Shown: one piece after another, positions 24,572-33,248 of the stretch | Position numbering within the stretch: the stretch's first letter is position 1 | Layout: every line of letters begins with the position of its first letter | Assembly: GCA_015233495.1 (NCBI GenBank) | Contig: JADFXQ010000017.1 | Span: forward strand, 1-36,048 | Direction of reading: 5' to 3' | Source of the DNA: Candidatus Omnitrophota bacterium | GTDB taxonomy: Bacteria; Omnitrophota; Gorgyraeia; Zapsychrales; Zapsychraceae | Length of the DNA stretch: 36,048 nt | Program-made: the position numbers and the translations under genes | Notes under the pieces: model-generated | The model's database searches: none | The model's input: the letters and a program-made list of their open reading frames with translations, nothing else | Told to the model about the DNA's origin: nothing

Positions 24572-25618
24572 ATGCTAGCGGCAGTGGTCACCGGTTTGCA
24601 AACAATGGTCATGCAAGAGGTTCCGGTCCCGGAAATCGACGCCGAATCGATTTTATTAAAGGTCGAGGCGTGTTCGATTTGCGGTTCGGATATTCGGATC
24701 TTGGCGAGCGGCAATCCGCGGGTGCGCTATCCGGCCGTGATCGGTCATGAAATGGCAGGCTCGATCGCCGCGGTCGGAAAACAAGTCCGCGGTTTTGCCA
24801 TCGGGGACCGCATCGCTATCGGCGCGGATGTGCCTTGCGGGGTTTGCGATTGGTGCCGCAACGATCAAGGGAATTGCTGTGATACCAATTACGCAATGGG
24901 TTATCAATTCGCCGGCGGATTCGCGGAATATTGTTTGTTAAATCCCGTGGTGGTCAAGTACGGGCCGATTGCGCCGGTCCCGGCTTCGGTGACCGCAGAA
25001 GAAGCGGCTTTGGCCGAGCCTTTGGCTTGTTGTTTAAACGGATATGAGCGCGTGTTTTTTTCTCCGGGAAAAAGCGTGCTCATTATTGGGGCGGGGCCGG
25101 TAGGTTTGATGCTGCTGCAATTGGCCCGGAGTTTTAAGGCGTCGGTGAGGGCGGTTGCCGACGTGGAACCGTTTCGTCTAGCTTACGCCAAAAAATTTTC
25201 TCCGGATTTCATTTTCGATTCTCGGACAACAGACCTCATCGCGGCGGGACAAGCCGCCACGAACGGCAAAGGATTCGATGTGATCTTTACCGCTTGCGCG
25301 GTGCCGGAAGTTCAGGAACAGGCCCTGCGTTTGGTCGCGAAACGGGGATGCGTTAATCTGTTCGGCGGTTTGGCGAAAAACAGCCGGCCGATCGCGGTAA
25401 TTTCCAATGATATTCATTATCGCGAGGCATATGTCACGGGTTCGCACGGGTCTTTGCCCCGGCAGCACAAACAAGCGCTGGATTTGATTGCTCGGCGGGA
25501 AATCGATGTGGCGTCATTGATAACTCACCGTTTTCCTTTAGCGGATATTCAGGAGGCGTTTCAAACGGCGCAGCAGAAGACTAGTATGAAGGTGGTAATA
25601 AGTGACATGAAACAATAA
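24572..25618 (+). CDS. Zinc-dependent MDR dehydrogenase (polyol/sorbitol dehydrogenase-like)
   Basis: This is a 348-residue medium-chain dehydrogenase/reductase. The catalytic zinc ligands sit in CSICGSDIR and GHEMAGSIAAVG, with a later LAEPLACCLNG glutamate. The structural-zinc lobe is CGVCDWCRNDQGNCC. The Rossmann motif is LIIGAGPVGLMLLQLA (about residues 171-186), indicating NAD(P) binding. Relatives oxidise polyols, polyol phosphates or threonine. Given the neighbours (sugar-phosphate epimerases and nucleotidyltransferases), a polyol-phosphate or ketose-phosphate substrate is likely but not shown. GGGGAGG precedes ATG 24572. A second MDR dehydrogenase lies at 30471. Confidence 0.85.
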   Translation: MLAAVVTGLQTMVMQEVPVPEIDAESILLKVEACSICGSDIRILASGNPRVRYPAVIGHEMAGSIAAVGKQVRGFAIGDRIAIGADVPCGVCDWCRNDQGNCCDTNYAMGYQFAGGFAEYCLLNPVVVKYGPIAPVPASVTAEEAALAEPLACCLNGYERVFFSPGKSVLIIGAGPVGLMLLQLARSFKASVRAVADVEPFRLAYAKKFSPDFIFDSRTTDLIAAGQAATNGKGFDVIFTACAVPEVQEQALRLVAKRGCVNLFGGLAKNSRPIAVISNDIHYREAYVTGSHGSLPRQHKQALDLIARREIDVASLITHRFPLADIQEAFQTAQQKTSMKVVISDMKQ

Positions 25619-25763
25619 AGGTATATATGGTCTCGAGTATCGGAAGTTTGCTATTGGCGGTCAAAATGGAAATCGCGATAGTTTAAAGGCCTCCCTGTCA
25701 GGCAGACGCGCGGGTTTGCCATTGATATGCCTTTTAAGTGGAATGATGTTATGAGGATGATAA

Positions 25764-26471
25764 ATGGCAGATAATAAAATTTTTATAACTGCTTCGATCA
25801 TGTGCGCTAATTGGATGCATTTGGAAGCAGATTTGCGTGCGCTGGAAGCTGGCGGGGTGGATTATCTGCATTATGATGTCATGGACGGGTTTTTCTGTCC
25901 GGATTATTGTTTGGGCACCCAGATTATCAATGAGATCCGGGCTAACACTTCTTTGGCCGCGGATTATCATTTGATGATTGAAGAGCCGGCCCGGATTTTA
26001 GATAATTTTCAAGCCAATGACGGCGACCGTCTCTCCATTCATTATGAGGCTTGCCGCAATTTGCACCGCGATCTGGTCCGGCTGCGGCAAAAGGGATTTA
26101 AGCCGGGAGTGATCCTTAATCCGGCGACGCCGCTTAACGCGATTGAATATGTGATCGAAGAAGTCGATACCGTGACCATTATGACGGTTAATCCCGGATT
26201 CAAAGGCCAGAAATTGGTGCCGCAGATGATTAAAAAAATTGAAAAATTGGACGAATGGCGGCGGAAAGATCAATTAAATTTTCAGATCTGCGTAGACGGC
26301 AATGTAAATCAGGACAGTATCCCGGCGATGGTGGAAGCGGGTGGAGATATTCTGGTCGGCGGGTCTTCCGGGCTTTTCCTTAAAAACCGGCCGTTGGCCG
26401 AATCTTTAGCGGGGATAAAGAACTTGGTGGCGGCTGGGCTTAAACTGCGGGAAGCGAGGGTGGGAGGATGA
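25764..26471 (+). CDS. Ribulose-phosphate 3-epimerase family protein
   Basis: The 235-residue TIM barrel resembles ribulose-5-phosphate and allulose-6-phosphate 3-epimerases. Kept features are the TASIMCANWMHLEADLRALE start, LHYDVMDGFF (metal-binding His and catalytic Asp), DYHLMIEEP (His), LNPATPLNAIEYV, TVNPGFKGQ (phosphate loop) and CVDGNV (second catalytic Asp), where canonical enzymes have DGGV. It is therefore probably active on a ketose phosphate. Its place in a surface-sugar cluster argues against a housekeeping pentose-phosphate role. A 145-base gap precedes it, with no clear promoter. Its stop overlaps the next start (ATGA). Confidence 0.85.
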   Translation: MADNKIFITASIMCANWMHLEADLRALEAGGVDYLHYDVMDGFFCPDYCLGTQIINEIRANTSLAADYHLMIEEPARILDNFQANDGDRLSIHYEACRNLHRDLVRLRQKGFKPGVILNPATPLNAIEYVIEEVDTVTIMTVNPGFKGQKLVPQMIKKIEKLDEWRRKDQLNFQICVDGNVNQDSIPAMVEAGGDILVGGSSGLFLKNRPLAESLAGIKNLVAAGLKLREARVGG

Positions 26472-27376
26472 ATGTCCGTTTGGGGATCAATACCGGTTTT
26501 GCTGTGAATCGTTACCCGGCGCCGCGGCAATGGGTGCCATTGATCGGGAAAACTTTAGGTTTGAAAATCGTCCAATTGACCGCGGATCTTTTGAACCCAT
26601 CCTGGCCGGAAGACATTATCGAAGGCCAGGTTAGGGAAATTCAAAGTTTGAGCGAGCAATATGGCGTCAAGGTGCGGCAAACTTTTACCGGAGCGTTTAC
26701 TCGGCTTAACCATTTGGCTTATCCGGACGCCGCGCTGCGGGAATATTGGGTGAAATGGTTTTGCCGGTTCGCGGATATTTCCGCAGCCTTGGGCGCCGAA
26801 AGTATGGGGAGCCATTTCGGCATTTTAACAACGGAAGATTATGACGACCCCAGGAAACGGCAGGAACGTTTTGAACAGAACGTCGACGGCTGGCGGAGGA
26901 TATCCGAGCACGCGCAGGGTTGCGGGCTTCAGTATTTGACTTGGGAGCCGATGTCGATCGGCCGGGAGATGGGAGAGACGATTCCAGAAACCCAACGCAT
27001 TCACGCGCGGGTCAACGCGGTAACGGCGATCCCGATGAAATTATGTTTGGACGTTGATCATGGCGATGTTGCCTCCCCGGATCCGGATGATACGGATCCT
27101 TTGGCTTGGATTCGGAATTTTGGAGCCGAAGCGCCGATTATTCATATTAAGCAGACTTCGCGTAACAAAGGCGGGCATTGGCCGTTCACGCCGGAGCACA
27201 ATCAGAACGGGCGGATCACGCCGGGCGTGCTGATTCAGGCGCTGGAAGAAAGCGGCGCTCAGGATGTTACGCTGCTTTTGGAGTTGAGTTTCCGCGAACG
27301 CCAGCCTTTTGACAGCCGGGTGGTGGACGATATCCGGGCTTCGATTGATTTTTGGCGGCCGTATGTAGTTATTTAA
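26468..27376 (+). CDS. Sugar-phosphate isomerase/epimerase-like TIM barrel (EryC-like)
   Basis: The 302-residue protein belongs to the xylose-isomerase-like / AP-endonuclease-2 TIM-barrel superfamily. It begins VRLGINTGFAVNRYPAPRQW and contains GSHFGIL, TWEPMSIGREMG, LCLDVDHGDV and PIIHIKQTSRNKGGHWPF. These segments supply the Glu, Asp and His residues expected for a divalent metal site. It recalls EryC-type tetrulose-phosphate racemases of erythritol catabolism, but the resemblance is from memory and the substrate is uncertain. It starts within the stop of the epimerase gene, so both proteins are probably made together and act on one substrate series. Confidence 0.7.
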   Translation: MNVRLGINTGFAVNRYPAPRQWVPLIGKTLGLKIVQLTADLLNPSWPEDIIEGQVREIQSLSEQYGVKVRQTFTGAFTRLNHLAYPDAALREYWVKWFCRFADISAALGAESMGSHFGILTTEDYDDPRKRQERFEQNVDGWRRISEHAQGCGLQYLTWEPMSIGREMGETIPETQRIHARVNAVTAIPMKLCLDVDHGDVASPDPDDTDPLAWIRNFGAEAPIIHIKQTSRNKGGHWPFTPEHNQNGRITPGVLIQALEESGAQDVTLLLELSFRERQPFDSRVVDDIRASIDFWRPYVVI

Positions 27377-27433
27377 TTAAGGGCGTTGCATGCATTTTAA
27401 ATGGGTTAGCGAGGAAAAAAAGGGTTATTTTGT

Positions 27434-28204
27434 ATGAGAATTATTATTCCCATGGCGGGGCATTCCCGTCGATTTCAGAAAGCTGGCTATGCTCTGCCGA
27501 AACCGTTTATTCCGATTGACGGCGTGCCGATGATTCAGCGGGTCTGCCGGATGTTTTCGCCTACGGATGAATTTATTTTTATCTGCCAGCAAGCGCATGC
27601 CGCGCGTCCTGACTTCGCTAAAATATTAAACGACGCGGCCCAGCATACCCGGATCATTCCCATCGTGCCGCATGAGTTTGGCCCGGTGTACAGCGCGCTG
27701 AAGGCGGCGTCCTATATCGAAGACCGCGCCGCGCCGTTGATTTTAACTTATTGTGATTTTACTTTGCTTTGGAATTATCCGCGGTTTTTGCGGCAGGCCG
27801 CGCAGTATGAGGGCGCGATCCCGGTGTTCCGGGGATTTCATCCCGCTTCGTTTGGCGACACTTATTATGCGTATGTCCGGGCGAATGAAGCCGGAGAAAT
27901 GTTGGAATTGCGGGAAAAACAATCCTTCACGGAAAATCGTGCGGAGGAATACGCTTCTACCGGAGTTTATTATTTTGAGAGCTGGAATCTTTTTGAAAAA
28001 TACGGCGAGGAATTACTGCGGCTTAAATTTGCGGCGGGCGCGGAATATTACGCCAGTCTGATTTATAATTTATTGGTCCGCGACGGGCATAAAGTCTCGG
28101 TGTATGAAGCGGAAAAATTTATCTGCTGGGGCACGCCGGAAGACTTGGCGGAGTACCGGTTTTGGTCCGAGTATTTTGGCATTTGTCATTTTAATCAAAT
28201 ATGA
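27434..28204 (+). CDS. Sugar/polyol-phosphate nucleotidyltransferase-like protein 1
   Basis: The 256-residue protein has the nucleotidyltransferase fold. It opens RIIIPMAGHSRRFQKAGY with the PKPFIPIDGVPM substrate loop, then LTYCDFTLLW holding the metal-binding Asp, and ends ICWGTPEDLAEYRFWSEYF. Enzymes with this layout join a sugar- or polyol-phosphate to CTP, GTP or UTP. The signature loop departs from the classic GxGTRM form, so nucleotide choice cannot be predicted. Its stop overlaps the start of a paralogue (ATGA). GAGGAAAAAAAGGG lies upstream of ATG 27434. Confidence 0.8.
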   Translation: MRIIIPMAGHSRRFQKAGYALPKPFIPIDGVPMIQRVCRMFSPTDEFIFICQQAHAARPDFAKILNDAAQHTRIIPIVPHEFGPVYSALKAASYIEDRAAPLILTYCDFTLLWNYPRFLRQAAQYEGAIPVFRGFHPASFGDTYYAYVRANEAGEMLELREKQSFTENRAEEYASTGVYYFESWNLFEKYGEELLRLKFAAGAEYYASLIYNLLVRDGHKVSVYEAEKFICWGTPEDLAEYRFWSEYFGICHFNQI

Positions 28205-29007
28205 CCAATTTGATCCCTATGGCCGGCTTGGGGAACCGGTTTTTTCAGGATAAATACCGGGTGCCCAAACCGTTTATTCCGGTTTTGGGCGAACCGATGT
28301 TTTTAGCGGCGGCGCGTTCTTTTCCGTCGGCGGATCGGTATATCTTTATTTGCCGGCAAGAACACGTGGCGCGCTATAAAATCGCGGAGACTTTGCGCCG
28401 TTTTTCCCGGCCTGCGGAAATTGTCACGGTGGATGCTCCGACCCAAGGACAGGCCTGCACATGTCTTTTGGCGCAAGATAAATGGGATCCGGCGGATGGA
28501 TTGTTTATCGCGTCCTGCGACTATCAGATGATTTATGATGAAACCAAATATCAGAATTTATGGAATGATCCTTCGGTGGATGTAATTATTTGGACTTTTA
28601 AAATAGGCAGTATCAAAAAAGCTGACCCCCAGGCGTTCGCTTATTGCCGGGTTGAAAACGGACGGGTTACCGAGATTGTCGAAAAACGCGTGATCAGCGC
28701 CACTCCGGAAAACGACCCGGCCGTGGTCGGCTCTTTTACTTACCGCCGCGCGGAATTGTTTACCCGCGGAGCTAAGGACATGATCGCGAAAAATATCCGG
28801 GTTAATAATGAATTTTATGTCGGCACCAGCATCAATCAATTGATCGCCGCGGGTTGCCGCGTGGTGACTTTTGAAATTGAAAATTTTATTTCTTTTGGCA
28901 CGCCGTTTGAGCTGATGTCTTTTCATTATTGGCAGGATTATTTTGATCAGTTAGAGGACCATCCATACCATATGCAACGCCCTTACCCAGCGAGCGCCGG
29001 ACGATGA
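28201..29007 (+). CDS. Sugar/polyol-phosphate nucleotidyltransferase-like protein 2
   Basis: The 268-residue protein is a tandem paralogue of the preceding gene. It opens NLIPMAGLGNRFFQDKYRVP, then KPFIPVLGEPM, with ASCDYQMIYDE at the metal site, NNEFYVGTSINQLIAAG and the shared ending FISFGTPFELMSFHYWQDYF. The two copies are well diverged, so they probably differ in substrate or one has a different role, rather than being a recent duplication. Both flanking junctions are 4-base ATGA overlaps, so three consecutive genes are translationally coupled. Substrate and nucleotide are unknown. Confidence 0.78.
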   Translation: MTNLIPMAGLGNRFFQDKYRVPKPFIPVLGEPMFLAAARSFPSADRYIFICRQEHVARYKIAETLRRFSRPAEIVTVDAPTQGQACTCLLAQDKWDPADGLFIASCDYQMIYDETKYQNLWNDPSVDVIIWTFKIGSIKKADPQAFAYCRVENGRVTEIVEKRVISATPENDPAVVGSFTYRRAELFTRGAKDMIAKNIRVNNEFYVGTSINQLIAAGCRVVTFEIENFISFGTPFELMSFHYWQDYFDQLEDHPYHMQRPYPASAGR

Positions 29008-30122
29008 ACAAACCCGAACTTTCGATTATTTTGCCTTGCTATAATGAAAGCCGCAATTTGCCTCTGATTGTCGAGCGGATGAAGCAGTTTTGGCCCCAAT
29101 ACCGTTTTGAATTGGTGTTGGTCAATAATGGATCCACGGATGATACCGCTGCCGTATTAGAGAGGTTGAAGAATAAGTATCCCGATTTTTTGTTTCCGGT
29201 AACCATAGAACTGAACCTTGGTTATGGACATGGAATTCATACCGGGCTGAAAGCCAGCCGCGCCGATGTGGTTGCCTATACGCACGCGGATATTCAAACT
29301 CCGCCGGAAGATGTGTTTCGCGCTTATCAGATGTATAAAAAACATCCGGCGCCAGGCGCGGATAAAAATATCTTGGTTAAAGGGCTGCGCTTGAACCGCC
29401 GGGAGGAGGAACAATTTTTAACCCGCTGGTTTTCCAAAATCGTCCGTTTAGTTTTAGGATATCCTTTAGACGACATCAACGGCCAGCCGAAATTGTTTTC
29501 GCGGGTATTATTGAGCGAGTTGCGCAATCCGCCCCGGGATTTTTCTTATGATTTATATGTGATGTACATGGCTCGCCTTCGGCAATTCGCGTTAGTAGTG
29601 TTTTCCGTGGATTTTGGTGAAAGAGCGCACGGTAAATCGCATTGGGCGACGAGCGTGTCGCGAAAATATCAGACCATACTGAAATATTTAGCGAATATTT
29701 TTAAAATGGGGTGGGAGCATCGGTCAGACGGCCGCAATTTGTTCGGACAGGTTCTGCGGTTTTTGGCTACCGGGGTTGTGACTAATGTCGTGAATTATGG
29801 ATTGTTTTGGACGCTGTTGCGGTTGTTGAATGTTGATTATCGGGTGAGTTCGGCTTGTGGATTTTTCGCCGGGTTTGTGGCGGGATTTTTTATCAATCGG
29901 GCCTGGACGTTTAAGGCCGCCGGCGGGAGATCCGCGGCGCAATGGATAAAATTTTCGATATTGAACGCGGTTTCTTTCGGCGCTAATCTTACTACGATTT
30001 GGATTTTTACGGCCGGGTTGCATTGGCGGCCGGAATTTTCGCAGATCATGGCGATCGGCGGGAGCATGGTGATTAATTTTGTCGGGTCAAAGTTGTGGGT
30101 TTTTCGAAGGTATAGCGCGTAA
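29004..30122 (+). CDS. GT2 glycosyltransferase fused to a GtrA-like membrane domain
   Basis: Residues 1-235 are a family 2 glycosyltransferase of the dolichol/polyprenyl-phosphate sugar synthase type: LSIILPCYNESRNLPLIVER, LVNNGSTDDTA, NLGYGHGIHTGLKAS and THADIQTPPED. Residues 245-372 form a GtrA-like domain with four membrane spans (FLATGVVTNVVNYGLFWTLL, a FFINRAWTF segment and two more), thought to flip lipid-linked sugars. The fusion could make and flip a polyprenyl-phosphate sugar, the donor type used by the GT-C-like proteins nearby. It overlaps the previous gene by 4 bases (ATGA). A 300-base non-coding structured region follows. Confidence 0.88.
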   Translation: MNKPELSIILPCYNESRNLPLIVERMKQFWPQYRFELVLVNNGSTDDTAAVLERLKNKYPDFLFPVTIELNLGYGHGIHTGLKASRADVVAYTHADIQTPPEDVFRAYQMYKKHPAPGADKNILVKGLRLNRREEEQFLTRWFSKIVRLVLGYPLDDINGQPKLFSRVLLSELRNPPRDFSYDLYVMYMARLRQFALVVFSVDFGERAHGKSHWATSVSRKYQTILKYLANIFKMGWEHRSDGRNLFGQVLRFLATGVVTNVVNYGLFWTLLRLLNVDYRVSSACGFFAGFVAGFFINRAWTFKAAGGRSAAQWIKFSILNAVSFGANLTTIWIFTAGLHWRPEFSQIMAIGGSMVINFVGSKLWVFRRYSA

Positions 30123-30161
30123 GTTTTTAACTTTGTATTTAGAAACGCTCGTAGCTTGACG

Positions 30162-30391
30162 GTTTGCCGTATCCATTTCCTGACGCACTGAGCTTCATCC
30201 CAGCCGTCTTGCTGCGCAAGCCGTCTGGGACCGCTGTTTTTCAAGCGGCTCGCCGGTCGCGCCAAACTCGCACCGCGTCATCGCTAAAGCGATGCCGCGG
30301 CACTCAAACAAAGGCGCGAGTGGAAATTTTTCCGGCGATCCGTTTGAAAAACAGCTTTTGCTCAAAGCGGCAGGAAACGGATACGGCAAAC
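30162..30391. repeat. 230-base imperfect inverted repeat (cruciform-like element)
   Basis: The gap 30123-30470 holds no gene but a nested palindrome. Outer arms are 30162-30182 and 30371-30391 (21 bases, one mismatch), and middle arms are 30234-30256 and 30332-30354 (23 bases, two mismatches). Inner hairpins occur at about 30208-30232 and at 30278-30293 (CATCGCT/AGCGATG). The two ORFs listed here on opposite strands both begin MPYPFP because they read the two outer arms. It may be a structured RNA, a strong block to read-through after the GT2-GtrA gene, or a decayed miniature mobile element. Confidence 0.75.
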
Positions 30392-30470
30392 CTGCAACTC
30401 GCTGAAATAATATAGTCAGCCTTTGGGCGCGCGTTTTTTTATTGGCAGGTTAAGAAGATTGGGGGAGAAA

Positions 30471-31547
30471 TTGAAGGCATTAGTGCTGGAAGAAAATGGG
30501 GTTTTGCGATATCGGGACGTCGCAGATCCGGTGATCGGCCGCGATGAGTGTCTGGTGAGAATCAAGGCCGCGGGGATTTGCAGTTCGGATATTCACCGGG
30601 CTTTTGAGAGTGGCGCTTATCATTATCCTTTGATTATGGGGCATGAGTTGTCCGGCGTGGTGGAGACGGTTGGGCCGGATGTCCGGCAATTTAAATCCGG
30701 GGACCGGGTTGCCGTGTTTCCGTTATTGCCTTGTTTTGAATGCGAATTTTGCCGCCGGGAATTTTACGCGCAATGTATGAAATATGATTATTACGGCTCC
30801 CGGCGGGACGGTGGGTTCGCGGATTTTTTAGCAGTGCCGGAATGGAATTTATTTCCGGTGCCGGATGAAGTCGATCTGGCAGCCGCAGCTCTGCTGGAGC
30901 CGTTTTCCGTCGGGGTGCACGCGGCCCGAAAAATCACGGTTCAAGCCGGTCAAACTGTCGCGGTGCTGGGCGCCGGGATTATTGGTTTGATGGTCAGCCG
31001 TTTTTTGGCTGCCACGGTCCAGCCGGACCAGATTTTTGTCCTGGACCGCAACGTTTTAAAATTGCGAATCGCCGCGGATTTCGGCTGTCAGACCGTGCTG
31101 ATTCTGCCGGGTTTGGATTGGAAAAAAGAATTTATTAAACAGACCGGCGGCGTTGATCACGTCATAGAAACCTGCGGCGCCGCGGAAGTTTACCGGGCGA
31201 CTGTGGATTTGGCAAAGCATCACGGCAATGTGGTGTGGGCGGGAAATATCGACGGAGATTTGCATTGGGGGCGGCAAACAGTCAGTTCCGTAATCCGGAA
31301 AGAATTGAAAATTTACGGTTGCTGGAACGCGTGGTACACGCATAAAAATGACGATGATTGGCACGCGGCTTTGGAATTTATCCGGCAGTACTCGGGATGT
31401 CAAGATTGGATCACCCAGAAATATCCCCTGGCGCAGGGTGTTGAAGTTTTGCAAAAATTAAGAAACTATAAGTTGCCGCAACAACGGCTTCCCGGTGAAA
31501 CCATAATCAAAACTATTTTCGTTGAGGAAAAGGAAACAGGATGTTGA
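30471..31547 (+). CDS. Zinc-dependent MDR dehydrogenase (galactitol/polyol-phosphate dehydrogenase-like)
   Basis: The second medium-chain dehydrogenase of the cluster has 358 residues from a TTG start at 30471, preceded by GGGGGAG, giving MKALVLEENGVLRYRDVADP. The track start at 30423 has no ribosome-binding site. Zinc ligands lie in GICSSDIHRAF and GHELSGVVE, with ALLEPFSVGVHAA for the glutamate. The structural lobe is PCFECEFCRREFYAQC and the cofactor motif AVLGAGIIGLMVSRFLA. It is most like polyol-phosphate dehydrogenases. It diverges clearly from the enzyme at 24572, so two oxidation steps or two substrates are likely. Its end overlaps the next gene by 7 bases. Confidence 0.85.
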   Translation: MKALVLEENGVLRYRDVADPVIGRDECLVRIKAAGICSSDIHRAFESGAYHYPLIMGHELSGVVETVGPDVRQFKSGDRVAVFPLLPCFECEFCRREFYAQCMKYDYYGSRRDGGFADFLAVPEWNLFPVPDEVDLAAAALLEPFSVGVHAARKITVQAGQTVAVLGAGIIGLMVSRFLAATVQPDQIFVLDRNVLKLRIAADFGCQTVLILPGLDWKKEFIKQTGGVDHVIETCGAAEVYRATVDLAKHHGNVVWAGNIDGDLHWGRQTVSSVIRKELKIYGCWNAWYTHKNDDDWHAALEFIRQYSGCQDWITQKYPLAQGVEVLQKLRNYKLPQQRLPGETIIKTIFVEEKETGC

Positions 31548-33223
31548 TCCCTGCGACGAGTTGGAATTTGAAAAAATGGGACCTGGCGGTAGGGGCGCTG
31601 GTTTTTCTTTTATTTTTCGCGATTTATACCCAGTGGACTCTGAAAGCGAATTGGGATCTGACCGGGTCGCATATTGTGCTCACTGGAGATGAAAATGTTA
31701 TTATTGGGAATATTCGGAGCATGTTGGCGGTTCATACTCTCCAAGATAAAATATACGCTCTGTTTGATCGGGATCCTGTTTACGGGATGTTGTGCACTTA
31801 CACGGCTTATTGGGTCGGTGTCCCGGCAGCGCAACGCTGGGGGGAACCCGGGATGATTTTCACGATCCGCATGGCAAAATATTTTGTGCTGGTGACCGCT
31901 TTATTTTTATTATGCCGGCTCACCATAGGTTCGTGGATGATCGGCGCTTTATTATTTGGCGCGCTTTTGTCCATGCCGTCAACCGCTTATTATGCTTTTA
32001 TGCCGAAACCGGATCAGGAACAATTATTGCTGATCGTTATTTTCTTTTTTTTCACCCGGCGCTGTCAATATAGATTGGGATGGCATTGGGTTTTTTTAGG
32101 CCTGGCGTTTGGGACCAAAGCCTCGGCCGCTTCGTTGATCCCATATTGCGGGCTAATTGCGCTGTGGACGATGCGCCGTGATTTGCTGAAAATTCGGTTT
32201 TATCGGGACGCGGTGATCGCCGGGGTGGTATTAATCGGCGGGTTTTTTGTCGCCCAATGGACGCTTCTGGATTGTTTTATTCGGGGGCATTGGAATCAGC
32301 TCGGGAAATATCTATGGTTTATTGCGATCCAAAGCGTTCCGAAGTTGACCGGGTTTCACCATACTTTTATGCATTTTATGGGCCGAATTCTCTGGGACAA
32401 AAATTTGATCGGCGCGCCGTCGTTTTTTCGGGTAATTTTTATTTTATTAGCGGTGGCGGTAGTTTGCAAATTGCTAATTACGCTGCGCTGGGGAAAAATG
32501 AGCGATGCCGAAATCTCCCAGGCGCATTTTCGGATTTTTATTTTTGGCGCCGGTTTGATCCTGCTGGCGCCAATCGCTTTTTTGACTGCGGATTTTTCTT
32601 TTTTTCATCTGCATGGCGGGATGTGTTTTTTGCTTGCGGGGTTAATTTCTTTTATTGAACAAGATTTCCGGCGGCGGCAGGGGAATTTAAAAACTTTTTG
32701 GAAAGCCCCGGAATTTTATTTGCTGGTTTGGATTGGCATCATTGCGGTATTTGCGGTTTTACGAGCGGACGCGTATTTGAACCGGCAGGCCAAGCGTACT
32801 CAGGATGAACACTATTTTTTGCTGGTGAAACAGAGTCATACGTATCAGAACATCTTGCAAACGCTGGCTTTGGCTTCCGGTCAAAAATTACGCGTCATTC
32901 ATAATGGAAATTTTGAAATTGATCCGACCCCCTGGTACAGTACGGATCGGGAATTCAGCCCTTGTCTGGGTTGGCTCAAAGGGGTGGAGGTAGTCATCAC
33001 TTATCCGCATTTGCTTCCGGAACCGGGCACGCCTGCCGATGCCCTTTATCAGAAATATGTCGGTACCTGGGCGGATTTTCAGCAAGGGAAGCAATGTCTT
33101 TACATCTTTTATGATCAACACCCGGGATTAAGAAGTTCGACCGCGTTCGAGAGTCTGGTTATGCTGATTCGGGCGGATATCCTGGCTAAGACCTGGCACG
33201 CGTTAGGCGGAAAATTATTTTAA
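31541..33223 (+). CDS. Polytopic membrane protein, GT-C glycosyltransferase-like
   Basis: The 560-residue protein has a first span (LAVGALVFLLFFAIYTQW), a loop with VLTGDENVIIGNI in which the Asp-Glu pair fits a GT-C catalytic position, about ten further spans, and a 150-residue soluble tail. MPKPDQEQLL follows an early span. It matches the architecture of the three large membrane proteins upstream and is probably a lipid-linked sugar transferase acting on the outer face of the inner membrane. It starts within the dehydrogenase gene and has no recognised specific family. It could polymerise or transfer the product of this cluster. Confidence 0.65.
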   Translation: MLIPATSWNLKKWDLAVGALVFLLFFAIYTQWTLKANWDLTGSHIVLTGDENVIIGNIRSMLAVHTLQDKIYALFDRDPVYGMLCTYTAYWVGVPAAQRWGEPGMIFTIRMAKYFVLVTALFLLCRLTIGSWMIGALLFGALLSMPSTAYYAFMPKPDQEQLLLIVIFFFFTRRCQYRLGWHWVFLGLAFGTKASAASLIPYCGLIALWTMRRDLLKIRFYRDAVIAGVVLIGGFFVAQWTLLDCFIRGHWNQLGKYLWFIAIQSVPKLTGFHHTFMHFMGRILWDKNLIGAPSFFRVIFILLAVAVVCKLLITLRWGKMSDAEISQAHFRIFIFGAGLILLAPIAFLTADFSFFHLHGGMCFLLAGLISFIEQDFRRRQGNLKTFWKAPEFYLLVWIGIIAVFAVLRADAYLNRQAKRTQDEHYFLLVKQSHTYQNILQTLALASGQKLRVIHNGNFEIDPTPWYSTDREFSPCLGWLKGVEVVITYPHLLPEPGTPADALYQKYVGTWADFQQGKQCLYIFYDQHPGLRSSTAFESLVMLIRADILAKTWHALGGKLF

Positions 33224-33248
33224 ACCCGCTGACAAGGCAGCGTTCATT

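Noticed and set aside
30164-30415. Overlapping ORFs on both strands (30164-30415 + and 30195-30389 -)
   Set aside because: Both begin MPYPFP because each reads one arm of the same palindrome; no family resemblance.
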